Positions 1 through 8,140 of a stretch of 45,657 bases of DNA are shown here, piece by piece. The notes under the pieces are model-generated. The model saw only the letters and a program-made list of their open reading frames with translations. It did not search any database and had not been told where the DNA came from. The stretch's first letter is position 1. Every line of letters begins with the position of its first letter. This DNA is from Streptomyces sp. NK08204 (lineage in GTDB: Bacteria; Actinomycetota; Actinomycetes; Streptomycetales; Streptomycetaceae): contig NZ_JAINVF010000039.1 in assembly GCF_020400585.1 (NCBI RefSeq), forward strand, positions 1 through 45,657, given 5' to 3'. The position numbers were made by a program, and so were the translations under genes.

Positions 1-34
1 GTCGTACGCCTGTGGTCCATCCCCGCCGCCGTGG

Positions 35-304
35 CCCTGTGGGGGTACCATCGCGCTGCGCGCGATGCAAGCGAACTCGGGTGCTGCGCACCCGAGTTGC
101 GCTCCCGCTCCGCGGGAGCGTTGACGGTTCGCTGCGCTCTCCGCTCAATTCACGGGCGCAGCCCGTGAATTGCCACTCCTTCCGCTTTGCTCCAGGAGTG
201 GCCGGCCCGCAATGCGGGCCGGAGCCCGGGCTGCGCCCGGCTGATGGCTTCCGCTGCGCTCCAGCCATCCCGCGCTACCGCGCGGGTGACGGGCCTTCGG
301 CCCG
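35..304. repeat. Telomere-like array of tandem palindromes (Streptomyces archetypal type)
   Basis: About ten back-to-back palindromes with short loops fill this stretch. The clearest are CATCGCG/CGCGATG (49-67), AACTCGGGTGC/GCACCCGAGTT (74-98), CGCTCCCG/CGGGAGCG (100-120), CAATTCACGGGC/GCCCGTGAATTG (146-172), CCACTCCT/AGGAGTGG (173-201), CCGGCCCGCA/TGCGGGCCGG (202-222), 223-242, 243-269, CCCGCG/CGCGGG (269-286) and 290-304. The order and wording of the first three, the preceding GGTACCA and the linking GCGAAC match, from memory, palindromes II-IV of the archetypal telomere of Streptomyces chromosomes and linear plasmids. The outermost palindrome is only weakly recognisable (CCC-TGT-GGG, 35-43). 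In linear replicons these folds patch the recessed 3' end and bind the telomere proteins. The end would lie to the left. Confidence 0.8.
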
Positions 305-584
305 CGCGGCGGCTGGAGAAGTGGGATGGGTTGCTCGCCTTGCCTAGTACGAGCAGATCTGAGGCTGAGTCAGAGGCGGCTCTTCGGGATGCGGTGTGAC
401 TGTGAAGGGGCTGGGGTTGTGCTCTCTCCGGTACGGTGGAGATCCGAGCGGGCACTCTCGGCTGGCGCTTCAAAATGACATCTGGATCGATTCTGGATCA
501 GGGCTTCCTTGCCTCTACCCTGGCGCGCTGCTGTCGCCGACCGCTGAATCCGGGTGACGCCTTGCTGCTCGCTTGCCGGGGGTG

Positions 585-968
585 TCAGCTGCCCAGCCTG
601 CTGAAGGCCCAGCGGAGCATTTCCTGGTCCTGGTGGTCTCGGCCTGTTCGTTCAAGTGCGGTCATGGTGTGGGCGGTGAGCCGGGCCCAGTTGCGGAAGT
701 TGCCGTGTGCCGCGTGGCGGTCGGCAAAGGCGATGTCCGCCGGATCGGTTCTCGCCCAGATCGGATGGTAGAGCGGGATGACCTGCTGAACTTCCTCCAG
801 GTGGAGCTTGGTGATGTGCTGCCAGATGAAGATGCGGGAGGAGGGCATCTGCTCCTTCCGCAACACGGTGTGTGCTCCCTCGCCGCCTGCGAAGATAATC
901 GCGATCTGCGTGTACGGGTCATCAGGTCGATCGATCAGCGACGGTCGATGCGAGTGACGCGATCGCAC
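585..968 (-). pseudogene. C-terminal fragment of a transposition-type AAA ATPase
   Basis: The reading frame has coherent protein sequence (IFAGGEGAHTVLRKEQM, RIFIWQHITKLHLEEVQQVI, then QEMLRWAFSRLGS at the end). It resembles the C-terminal half of TniB/MuB-like ATP-binding proteins of transposons. No Walker A or B motif is present, so the N-terminal ATPase half is missing. The preceding frame (up to ~1138 on the same strand) may hold shifted remains. I read it as a remnant of a mobile element stranded near the replicon end. The family is inferred from overall likeness only. Positions 305-584 hold no gene I can support. Confidence 0.4.
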
Positions 969-1124
969 TGGTCGGCTGCCTTGGATAGACCAGCCCGGTA
1001 TCCCGCTTGCAGAAGGTGATCTCGATGGCCATCCTCGAAGGCGGCGATGCGCCGCCCCCGCCCTACGCTCCCGATCACGAGATCGGCCGCTGAGCGAGCA
1101 TCGTCAACAACCACGGGGAGCAAC

Positions 1125-2624
1125 GTGCCGCCTTTCATCTACCGGATCACCAAGTACGACCCTGCCGACCGCGACGAGCACGGCAGCTACGTCGGCGCCG
1201 AAGCCTCGACCAGCGACCACGGACCGGTCGAGGCTGCATATCTGCAAGCGATTGCCGCCTTCGCCGAGGACACCGGCATCGACCACCTGGCCATTCGCGA
1301 ACCGGGGATCTCCGGCCTTGCCCACTTCGGCCTGGAGCCGACGGTCGACGGCCACGGCCTTGCCGGGCTCTTCCCACCCGACCTCAGCGGGTTCCACGAT
1401 GGTGCAGAGGTGCCCGTCTCCCTCGGCCTGGAGCTGGTCAGGAGCATGCTCCGCGACAACGGTGCCTGGTGCCGTCTGGCGGTGGAGGACAAGTTCGACG
1501 TACAGGTCGGTTGGGACCAGTACGTCTACATCAGCAGCGACAAGCCCTGCGAGCGCGCCCTTGCCCGCACCCGTGCTCTCGGTCTCTTCCCGGAGCGGCT
1601 GGAGGCCTCGCCCTACGACACGGACTTCGACGAGCCCGGCGTGCAGCGACCCGCCGACGAGGACTTCTGGGCCAGTCTGCGCTGGTCCATCGCCATGCGG
1701 CAGGCAGCGATATTGGAGGAGGGGTACCTCCACAATGCCTCCCGCTGGCATCGCCTCACCGAGGGCACCCTCGATGCTGTACGCGCCCGGCTCACCCCTC
1801 GTGCCCGGTTGACCATCTGGCCGGACCTGTCCACCGATGTCGACGCGGTCCTTGCCTCGCTCCCCGAGGAAGGTCCGGTGGAGTTCGTATGGGAGGACGA
1901 GAACGGGGTTGTCTCCAGCACAATGGCCGACGAGTCCGAGTACCGGGAACTGGTTGCCCAGGTGGCTGGCGCCCGTGCGGCTATGGCCCTCCCCTTGGCA
2001 CTCGACGACCGCCACCCGCTGTTCACCGCGGTCCTGCCCGACAGCGACGGCGTCCTGCGCGCGCGGTGGCAGACCGAGCCGACGCCGAGTGACCGGAACT
2101 GGGCCTTTCTGAAGAGTCTCCGCCGTGGACAGACCATCACCGGCACAGTCACGGAGATCGCCAGCTTCGGTGTGACCTTTGTGGACATCGGCGGATTCAC
2201 GGCGATGATCAACATCCCCGAGCTGTCCTGGCGCCGTTTCGATCACCCTTCCGACGTCGTCGCCGTCGGCCAGGAGATCTCGGCCGAGATCCTCGACGTC
2301 GACCTGGTGCGCGAGCGTGTGCCGCTGTCCTTGAAGGCACTGCAAGAGGACCCGATGCCGCCGTTCGTACAGCAGGTCGGCCAGACGGTGACCGGCGTCG
2401 TGACCAAACTCGTACCGTTCGGCGCCTTCGTCCGCATTGAAGACAGGGAGGACGGCCTCGAAGGCCTGGTGCACCTCTCCGAGCTGGCCGAAGGACACGT
2501 GGTTCGGCCCGAGGACGTGGTCCAGGTCGGAGACACACTCACGGTGAAAGTCGTGGAGGTCGACCTTCCACGGCGTCGGATCACCCTCTCCCACCTACAG
2601 GCGCTCGCCCCCGGAGAGCGCTGA
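1125..2624 (+). CDS. S1 RNA-binding domain protein (two C-terminal S1 repeats)
   Basis: This 499-residue protein has an unassigned N-terminal ~340 residues followed by two S1/OB-fold domains. The first S1 domain begins GQTITGTVTEIASFGV and the second GQTVTGVVTKLVPFGAFV. The second is the classical form with GLVHLSEL and a closing RRRITLS. S1 domains bind single-stranded RNA and occur in ribosomal protein S1, PNPase and regulators. The substrate here is unknown. I chose GTG at 1125 because GGGGAG lies 4 bases upstream; an ATG at 1047 would add 26 low-quality residues. The gene stands alone, converging with the exonuclease remnant. It looks intact and expressed, but its role cannot be read from context. 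Confidence 0.8.
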   Translation: MPPFIYRITKYDPADRDEHGSYVGAEASTSDHGPVEAAYLQAIAAFAEDTGIDHLAIREPGISGLAHFGLEPTVDGHGLAGLFPPDLSGFHDGAEVPVSLGLELVRSMLRDNGAWCRLAVEDKFDVQVGWDQYVYISSDKPCERALARTRALGLFPERLEASPYDTDFDEPGVQRPADEDFWASLRWSIAMRQAAILEEGYLHNASRWHRLTEGTLDAVRARLTPRARLTIWPDLSTDVDAVLASLPEEGPVEFVWEDENGVVSSTMADESEYRELVAQVAGARAAMALPLALDDRHPLFTAVLPDSDGVLRARWQTEPTPSDRNWAFLKSLRRGQTITGTVTEIASFGVTFVDIGGFTAMINIPELSWRRFDHPSDVVAVGQEISAEILDVDLVRERVPLSLKALQEDPMPPFVQQVGQTVTGVVTKLVPFGAFVRIEDREDGLEGLVHLSELAEGHVVRPEDVVQVGDTLTVKVVEVDLPRRRITLSHLQALAPGER

Positions 2625-2633
2625 CCGCCGCGG

Positions 2634-3069
2634 TCATCGCCTCCGGGGAATGAGCGGCCAGGCCGGCTCGACGACTGCCGTCGGATCCGCGGTACGCCGC
2701 AGATAGGCCTGCAAAGAGGCCGACTGTTCAGCCGCCGCACGCACCTGAAGGCCGTGCAGATCCGCCAATGGCATCAGGCCGACGGGCTGGTGCTTCACAC
2801 CTCTGCGTCGCACCACGCGGGCGGCAGCCACGGCATCTGCCCTCGCATCGTGCGCATCATCGAGCGACACCCCGTAGTGAGCACACAACGCGTGGAGGGC
2901 CCGCTTGCCCTTCCGGTACTCATCGATGTGCTTGTCGATCACGAGCAGACCGATGACGGGCGAAGGCACCCTGCCCATCCGCTCGCTGATCGACTCGATC
3001 TCGTAGCGTCGACACTCACGGTCCAGCAGCGACAGGTCGTAGCGCGCGTTCATCACCACCAGAGGCGGG
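2634..3069 (-). pseudogene. Truncated DnaQ-like 3'-5' exonuclease
   Basis: From about 3069 down to the stop at 2634 the frame encodes the C-terminal two thirds of a DEDDh exonuclease. It has VVMNARYDLSLLDREC (Exo II region), a middle segment with VIDKHIDEYRKGKRAL, and HALCAHYGVSLDDAHDARADAVAAA (Exo III region with the catalytic His and Asp). The Exo I motif (DxE) that should start the protein is absent, and the frame upstream is arginine/proline-rich shadow sequence. The gene has therefore lost its 5' end. In the family this domain proofreads or degrades DNA. Without the first acidic pair the remnant should be inactive. Confidence 0.65.
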
Positions 3070-3198
3070 GGCCTCCCCCTGAGTGGTGGACACGCTGATA
3101 CTGGATGGCACCGCCTTGGCCGACACCAACAACCGCGCACTGGCGGAGTACGCCGGGGAGTGAGGGCACAGGACCGCAGCGCGGCCCGCCAGATGCGG

Positions 3199-4146
3199 TC
3201 AGCGGCTGGCCAGCTTGGTGACGAGCTGCTCGATCTGGGCGGCCTGCGCGTCACGCTCCGCCTTGAGCTTGGCGAACGCCTGCGGATGCTGGGCGATCGC
3301 GGCCTTTTGGTAGTCGGCTTCGACGGCGAACCAGATCCCGACCAGGTTGGTGCGCGTCTTGCAGTTCACATCGGCCTGCGCCATGCGGATCTCAGCGGCG
3401 TCCGGCTTGGGCTTCTTCACGGACGGCAGATCCGCTCCGGCCTCCATCGGGTTCGGCGCGCTGAACCCGTCGCCGCGCATGCACTCCGACCAGCGCCCGA
3501 AAACCTCCTGCACGCGCGGATCAGCCATCGAGTGAGCGAAACTCTCTCCCTTGGTCCGCGCGGCGAGTTGGGACGTGCCGCCGCTTGAGCCCTGCCCGCC
3601 CGTATGAAGTGAGCTGAGCTCAGAGTTGACCTTGCCCTGGCATCCTCCGGTCGGCACCGCCTGCCCGTTCGATCTGGTCATCGGCTTGCCGACGGCGTCC
3701 CGGCCTAGCAGCACGGCGTTCTCCGCCGGGGAGAGCGTGGCTTGCGGGGCAGCAGTGCCGCGTCTGGGCAGGTGGTATCCCCAGGTGCTGACGCTTGCCG
3801 GATCGGTCACGCCGTAGCGACGGAACATGATGGAGTCGGAGGGCGAGACGACCGGACTCGGCGCGACTGGCAGGTCGAAGCCGTACTGCTTCATGCACAC
3901 AGCGACCTTCTCGGCGTTCAGCCACTTCAGTTCGGCCGCCTGCTGGGGTGTGAGCATGTAGTCCGCGATCGGCAACCGGAGCGTGGCAACCTGCTTGGGG
4001 CCGGGAGTGGGCGTCGGTACCGCAGCGGGTGGCAGCGCGGAGGCGGGCGGCGACACCGCCTTCTCGGCGGAGCACCCACTTGCCGCCAAGGCGATCAGCG
4101 CCATCGCCAGGAGCCGCCTTCGGCGGACTCTCGCTGCGGCAGTCAC
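3199..4146 (-). CDS. Putative lipoprotein of unknown function
   Basis: The 315-residue product starts with an arginine-rich stretch, a short hydrophobic core and the lipobox LAASGC (Cys25). Lipid attachment and extracellular location are therefore predicted. A proline/threonine-rich linker (about residues 30-50) follows, then a soluble domain with four or five cysteines and a helical C-terminus (EIRMAQADVNCKTRTNL, then KLKAERDAQAAQIEQLV). The layout is common among secreted actinobacterial lipoproteins without known function. It sits 84 bases from the next exported-protein gene on the same strand, so the two may be cotranscribed. The start at 4146 is GTG; no better start is evident. The 3' end lies just past the exonuclease remnant. 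Confidence 0.75.
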   Translation of the reverse strand: MTAAARVRRRRLLAMALIALAASGCSAEKAVSPPASALPPAAVPTPTPGPKQVATLRLPIADYMLTPQQAAELKWLNAEKVAVCMKQYGFDLPVAPSPVVSPSDSIMFRRYGVTDPASVSTWGYHLPRRGTAAPQATLSPAENAVLLGRDAVGKPMTRSNGQAVPTGGCQGKVNSELSSLHTGGQGSSGGTSQLAARTKGESFAHSMADPRVQEVFGRWSECMRGDGFSAPNPMEAGADLPSVKKPKPDAAEIRMAQADVNCKTRTNLVGIWFAVEADYQKAAIAQHPQAFAKLKAERDAQAAQIEQLVTKLASR

Positions 4147-4230
4147 GGTTCTTCTTCTCCTCCGAGTCGCGAGGCGCCCTGCCCGCCGGTGTCAGCCGAC
4201 GGGCAGGTCTTGGGCATGGGACGGGGACCG

Positions 4231-4671
4231 TCAGACGGTGGGGCAGTAGGAGCGCGAGGCATCGTCCATGGCGATCGACGCTTCGTTGTTTCTCAGCCAC
4301 GAGTTGAGGTTGCCGCCCATGTCGGGGCTCAACCAGTTCTCGTCTCCCACGTAGTTGGGGTAGACCCAAATGCCCACGTCGCAGGCGCTCGCGTTCTCGG
4401 CGGATGCGGCGTCGTTCCTCACGGGGTTACCGTCACTGAAGTTACCGGACAGCGTGGGAACGCCCAGGGCGCTGCTGGACCAAATGCCGCCGCCAGCATT
4501 GGGGCTGTAGTAGAGACAATAGTAGGCCCCCGGCCTGTTGTAGCAGGTGTACGTGTGCCAGCTGTCGATGTTGACGTAGCTGGCGTTGGCCTGCCCGGCC
4601 AGGCCGCCGAGCGCAAGCATGGCGGCCGCGCCGACCACGGCGACGCGTGACCCTGTCTTTTTCACGGACAT
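4231..4671 (-). CDS. Small secreted protein, peptidase inhibitor I36-like
   Basis: The product is 146 residues. A Sec signal peptide occupies about residues 1-30 (KK, hydrophobic core, cleavage after ANA). The mature part has the aromatic, cysteine-bearing pattern YTCYNRPGAYYCLYY followed by a GGG turn. This recalls the I36 (streptomycin-type metalloprotease inhibitor) and lactococcin-972-like secreted families of Streptomyces. A GGAGGAGAA ribosome site lies just ahead of ATG 4671. Function as an inhibitor is inferred from the fold-like pattern only. The gene precedes the lipoprotein gene on the same strand. Confidence 0.65.
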   Translation of the reverse strand: MSVKKTGSRVAVVGAAAMLALGGLAGQANASYVNIDSWHTYTCYNRPGAYYCLYYSPNAGGGIWSSSALGVPTLSGNFSDGNPVRNDAASAENASACDVGIWVYPNYVGDENWLSPDMGGNLNSWLRNNEASIAMDDASRSYCPTV

Positions 4672-4799
4672 TTCGAGTTCTCCTCCGTTGGGCAGGTCGG
4701 GTGGTGCGGCGTCCGGTTCCTGGGCTCAAGAGGGCAGGCTGAAGCGGCCCCCCTCGGTGGGAACAGTAGATCTTGAATCGAACCGGTGTATGTACGGTT

Positions 4800-6085
4800 T
4801 CGGCCAATCCGGTGGCCGATCCGATGGTCAGCGCGGTCCCCGGCGCCGAGGCAGAATTGCTGCTCCCGATGTGCCTCACCGGGCAGCGTCAGGACCGCTG
4901 ACGGGCGGAGGCGATGCTCGCGCAGGTCGGCCTCGCCGACAAGGCGAAGCGCCGGCCCAGCGAACTCTCCGGCGGCCAGCAGTAGCGCGTGGCCATCGCC
5001 CGCGCTCTGGTCACCAGCCCGGGCGCGGTGTTCGCCGACAAGCCCACCGGCGCCCTCGGCACCGCCGCCGAGGTCCACGGCCTGTTCCGGCACGCGGTGG
5101 ACACCCCCCGGGCCACCGCCGTCATGGTCATCCACGACCCGGCTGCGGCGGCCTGGGCCGACCGCCTGCTGATCGCCGCCCTGGTCACCATCTTCACGGC
5201 GTCCGGCACGGTCGCGCTGTTCCTCGCCCGGCGCGCCCGGGAGTTCGCGCTGCTGCGCGCCGTCGGTGCCACGCCGCGGCAGATCCGCCGTGCGGTCGCC
5301 GCCGAAGCGCTGCTCCTCGCGCCCGCTGCCGGGCTGGTCGGCTGCCTGCCCGGGATCGGGCTCGCGCACTGGTGGTATGTCTCCTGAATCCCGCTCGTCG
5401 TCACCGTCGGCATGGGGCTGCTGACCGCGCTCGCCGCCGGCTCCCCGCCGCCTGTTGGGCCGGGATGAGGCGGCCGACGCCGCCCTCGGCGTCGTCATGC
5501 TGTTCATGCTCGCCGTCGCGCTGCTCGGTCCGCGGGTGGCGCGGCTGTGCGCGGCGCTGTTCGGTCTTGCGCTGCGCGGCCGCGGTGCCGCGGCCGCGCT
5601 AGCCGCCGCCAACTCCCGGACGAATGCCCGTCGGCCGGCCTCCGCGATCACCCCGATCGTGCTGGCCGTGGCCTTCGCCTCGACGCTCGTCTTCATGCAC
5701 ACGAGCGAGAGCCACGTCGCCGCCGAGCAGCTGCGTGCCGGCGTCACCGCGGACCCCGTCGTGACGGCACCAGGCCAGCCCCGAGGTCGTCGCCGTGTAC
5801 GGCCGCGGACTCGGCCTCGCGGGCGTGACCATGGATCGCGCGTCGCTGACCGCCCATGTCACCTCATGCTTCGACAGCACGCTGCTTGGTACGTGACGGA
5901 CACGCGCCCCACTGGACAAGGTCGCCGCCGCGTCCAGCTACGCGGTCGCGCAGATCACCGACCGCGAGCTCAACGCCTGGTCGACTACACGATGGCCGCA
6001 GGCCTGGGCGGCTTCGCCGTCGTCGCCGTCAACACCCTCGTGATGACCGTCCTCGACCGTCGCCGCACTACGATGCGCGCCTGAC
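4800..6085 (+). pseudogene. Decayed ABC transporter, ATPase fused to FtsX-type permease by deletion
   Basis: Broken frames preserve pieces of a MacB/LolD-type transporter. There is an ATPase segment (EAELLLPMCL, then MLAQVGLADKAKRRPSELSGGQ). An in-frame TAG (4983-4985) replaces the Gln/Arg after the LSGGQQ signature. Then come RVAIARALVTSPGAVFADKPTGALGT with a recognisable Walker B region and an H-loop (VMVIHDP). Right after this the frame passes into the FtsX permease motif (ARRAREFALLRAVGATPRQIRRAV), so the normal gene boundary has been deleted. More permease follows from 5455, with frameshifts near 5760 and 5900 and an end at about 6084. It is non-functional and indicates relaxed selection in this arm. 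Confidence 0.75.
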
Positions 6086-6278
6086 CGGGGGAGGCCCCGT
6101 ACGTACGTGCCTCCGCTGGTGTACGCAGCTTTCGTCGGGGGCGCGGTGGAAATGGGTTCCGCCTCGCTGGTGAGGAACTCCCGGCTGCTTCGCGGCGGAG
6201 TCGGTGGAAAGCGATACACGGCCATGTCGGCGGGGGCGGCGGTGGGTGAGCCGGGCCGTGAACACCGACTTGTCGACG

Positions 6279-6651
6279 TCAGCGGCTTCCGACCGGGCGG
6301 GCGAGTTCGGCGAACATTCCTGGGCGGCCGGGGTCGGTTGTGCCCAGGTGCGCGGCGAGGGCGTGAGCGAGCTGGGCATCGACGTCGGCCTGGACGTACG
6401 CCTCGGTTCGGCGGGTCAGTTCATGGCCGGGCAGCGTCATCACCCTGGCGGAGCGGCTTCCAGCGGGTCGAGCTCGCACGCGGCGGCGGCCTCGGGCCTG
6501 GACGGCGTCGTCGGTGTCCGAGTCGTAGACGGTGCCCGGGGCCGCGGTGGCGAGCAGTTGGTCGATGCGTTGCCGCTCCACGAGCTCCGCCCGGCCGCGT
6601 TCGAGGTCGTGCTCAACGCGGGTGATCTGGGTGGTCGGTGTCGGCTGGTGT
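6279..6651 (-). pseudogene. Unrecognised protein fragment downstream of the MocR gene
   Basis: A frame entering from about 6651 reads TQITRVEHDLERGRAELVERQR, continues to YDSDTDDAVQ and ends at 6279. The N-terminal part looks like real helical coding sequence. The later part (RGRRRVRARPAGSRSAR) looks shifted, then MTLPGHELTRRTEAYVQADVDAQ again resembles protein. No start codon with a ribosome site is visible and I do not recognise a family. It may be the tail of a lost or recombined gene. Confidence 0.2.
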
Positions 6652-8094
6652 TCACGCTCGGCCCGTGTGGCGGTCCCGCGGACCCGTTGCGGTGCCCGAG
6701 AGCAGGTCGCCCACGTCGGCGACGGCGGCGGTCACGGCGTCGTCGCCGACGTTGCCGAAGCCGAGGACGAGTTGCGCGGGCGCGGTGTTGCCCGAGGCGC
6801 GGCACGCGCTCATCCCGTACAGGCCGACGGATCGTTGCCGGGCCTCGGCCACGACGGCCTGCTCGTCGGCCGCCGCACCGAGGTGGGCGACCAGATGGAA
6901 GCCTGCCGCCGCCCCTGTCACCGTGACCTGCGGCGCGTGCCGGGCGAGCGCCGCGACCAAGGTGGCGCGCCGGGCCGCGTACCGGGCGCGCATCCGGCGC
7001 AGGTGCCGGTCGTACCGCCCGGACTCGATCAGCCGCGCCAGGGCAAGCTGATCCAGCATGGGTGAGCCGCGGTCGCTGAGCTGCTTGTGCTCCGCGACCG
7101 CGGGAACGAGCGCCGGCGGGCACACCAGCCAGCCGAGCCGCAACGCCGGCGCGAGCGACTTGCTCACCGTGCCGGTCGCGATCACCCGGTCCGGGGCGAG
7201 CCCCTGGAGTGCGCCGACCTGAGCCCGGTCGTAGCGGAACTCCGCGTCGTAGTCGTCCTCGACGACGAAGCCGTCCCGGCGCACTGCCCAGTCGATGAGT
7301 GCCAGCCGCCGTTCGGGGGCGAGTACGACCCCGGTCGGCCACTGGTGCGCGGGGGTGACGACGACCGCGCGGGCGTCGGTGGCGGCGAGCGCGTCGACGT
7401 CGATGCCGCGGTCGTCCACCGGCACGGGGACCGCCGACATGCCTGCCCATGCGGCGGCGGAGCGGATGGCTGCGGGCGAGCCCGGATCCTCGAAGGCCAC
7501 CGTGCGTATCCCCGAGCGGGCCAGCGCGTGCAGTGCCAGAGCGAGACCCTGCGCGTATCCGGAGCAGACCAGGATCTGCTCGGGGTCCGCCGCGCAGGCC
7601 CGCACCCTGCGTAGATATCCGGCCAGGACGTCCCTGAGTGCGGCGCTGCCCCGGGCGTCGCCGTAGGCGAGCGCCGAGCCGGGGGCGGCCCGGGCGGCCT
7701 CGCGCATGGCCCACAGCCAGTCGGTCATGGGGAAGGCGCGCAGGTCGGGAACGCCCCACCGGAAGTCCGCCAGCAGTTTCGGCGGCTCGTCGGTCGGCTC
7801 TGTGCGCGGCTGCGGGTCCTGTGCGCCGGCGGCGACCCGGGTGCCGGAGCCCGCCCGGGTCACCAGGTAGCCCTCGGACTGCAGCTGCGCGTAGCACTCC
7901 TGCACCAGTCCCCGGGACAGGCCCAGGGTGCGCGCGAGGGCCCGGGAGGACGGCAGGCGTTCGCCGCTGCGCAGCCGGCGGCTCCGCACGGCGTCCCGCA
8001 CCTGCCGTTCCACCTGGGAACGAAGCGGCTCACGGCTGTCCCGGTCGATCGTCAGCAAGAGGTCCGGAGCGCAACCGGACCATTCCAAAGACAT
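6652..8094 (-). CDS. MocR/PdxR-type transcription factor (GntR HTH plus aminotransferase domain)
   Basis: This 480-residue protein has a GntR winged helix at residues ~15-85 (GERLPSSRALARTLGLSR, QLQSEGYLVTRAGSGT). It is joined to a fold-type I PLP aminotransferase-like domain with the PLP lysine in TGTVSKSLAPALRLGW and EDDYDAEFRYD upstream. Members sense PLP, GABA or other amines and regulate a divergent neighbour. Here the neighbour is an MFS gene starting only 46 bases away, so this protein probably controls that exporter. Length and domain order are normal. Start ATG 8094 leaves a 46-base shared promoter region. Confidence 0.9.
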   Translation of the reverse strand: MSLEWSGCAPDLLLTIDRDSREPLRSQVERQVRDAVRSRRLRSGERLPSSRALARTLGLSRGLVQECYAQLQSEGYLVTRAGSGTRVAAGAQDPQPRTEPTDEPPKLLADFRWGVPDLRAFPMTDWLWAMREAARAAPGSALAYGDARGSAALRDVLAGYLRRVRACAADPEQILVCSGYAQGLALALHALARSGIRTVAFEDPGSPAAIRSAAAWAGMSAVPVPVDDRGIDVDALAATDARAVVVTPAHQWPTGVVLAPERRLALIDWAVRRDGFVVEDDYDAEFRYDRAQVGALQGLAPDRVIATGTVSKSLAPALRLGWLVCPPALVPAVAEHKQLSDRGSPMLDQLALARLIESGRYDRHLRRMRARYAARRATLVAALARHAPQVTVTGAAAGFHLVAHLGAAADEQAVVAEARQRSVGLYGMSACRASGNTAPAQLVLGFGNVGDDAVTAAVADVGDLLSGTATGPRDRHTGRA

Positions 8095-8104
8095 GGAACT
8101 GGAG

Positions 8105-8140
8105 CTTACTGACGGGCAGTACGCCTCCTAGGTTCGCCGC
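8105..8140 (+). promoter_or_regulatory. Divergent MocR/MFS promoter with inverted repeat; MFS message probably leaderless
   Basis: The inverted repeat TACTG-ACGGG-CAGTA lies at 8107-8121 and a good -10 hexamer TAGGTT at 8129-8134. The MFS start codon follows 6 bases later with no ribosome site before it. Transcription would begin at or next to the ATG. The repeat overlaps the expected -35 and is a plausible site for the MocR protein. The -35 (TTACTG) is weak, consistent with activation. Confidence 0.45.

Noticed and set aside
1104..2594. Long minus-strand ORF opposite the S1-domain gene (496 codons)
   Set aside because: It is a high-GC shadow; the plus strand encodes clear S1 domains.
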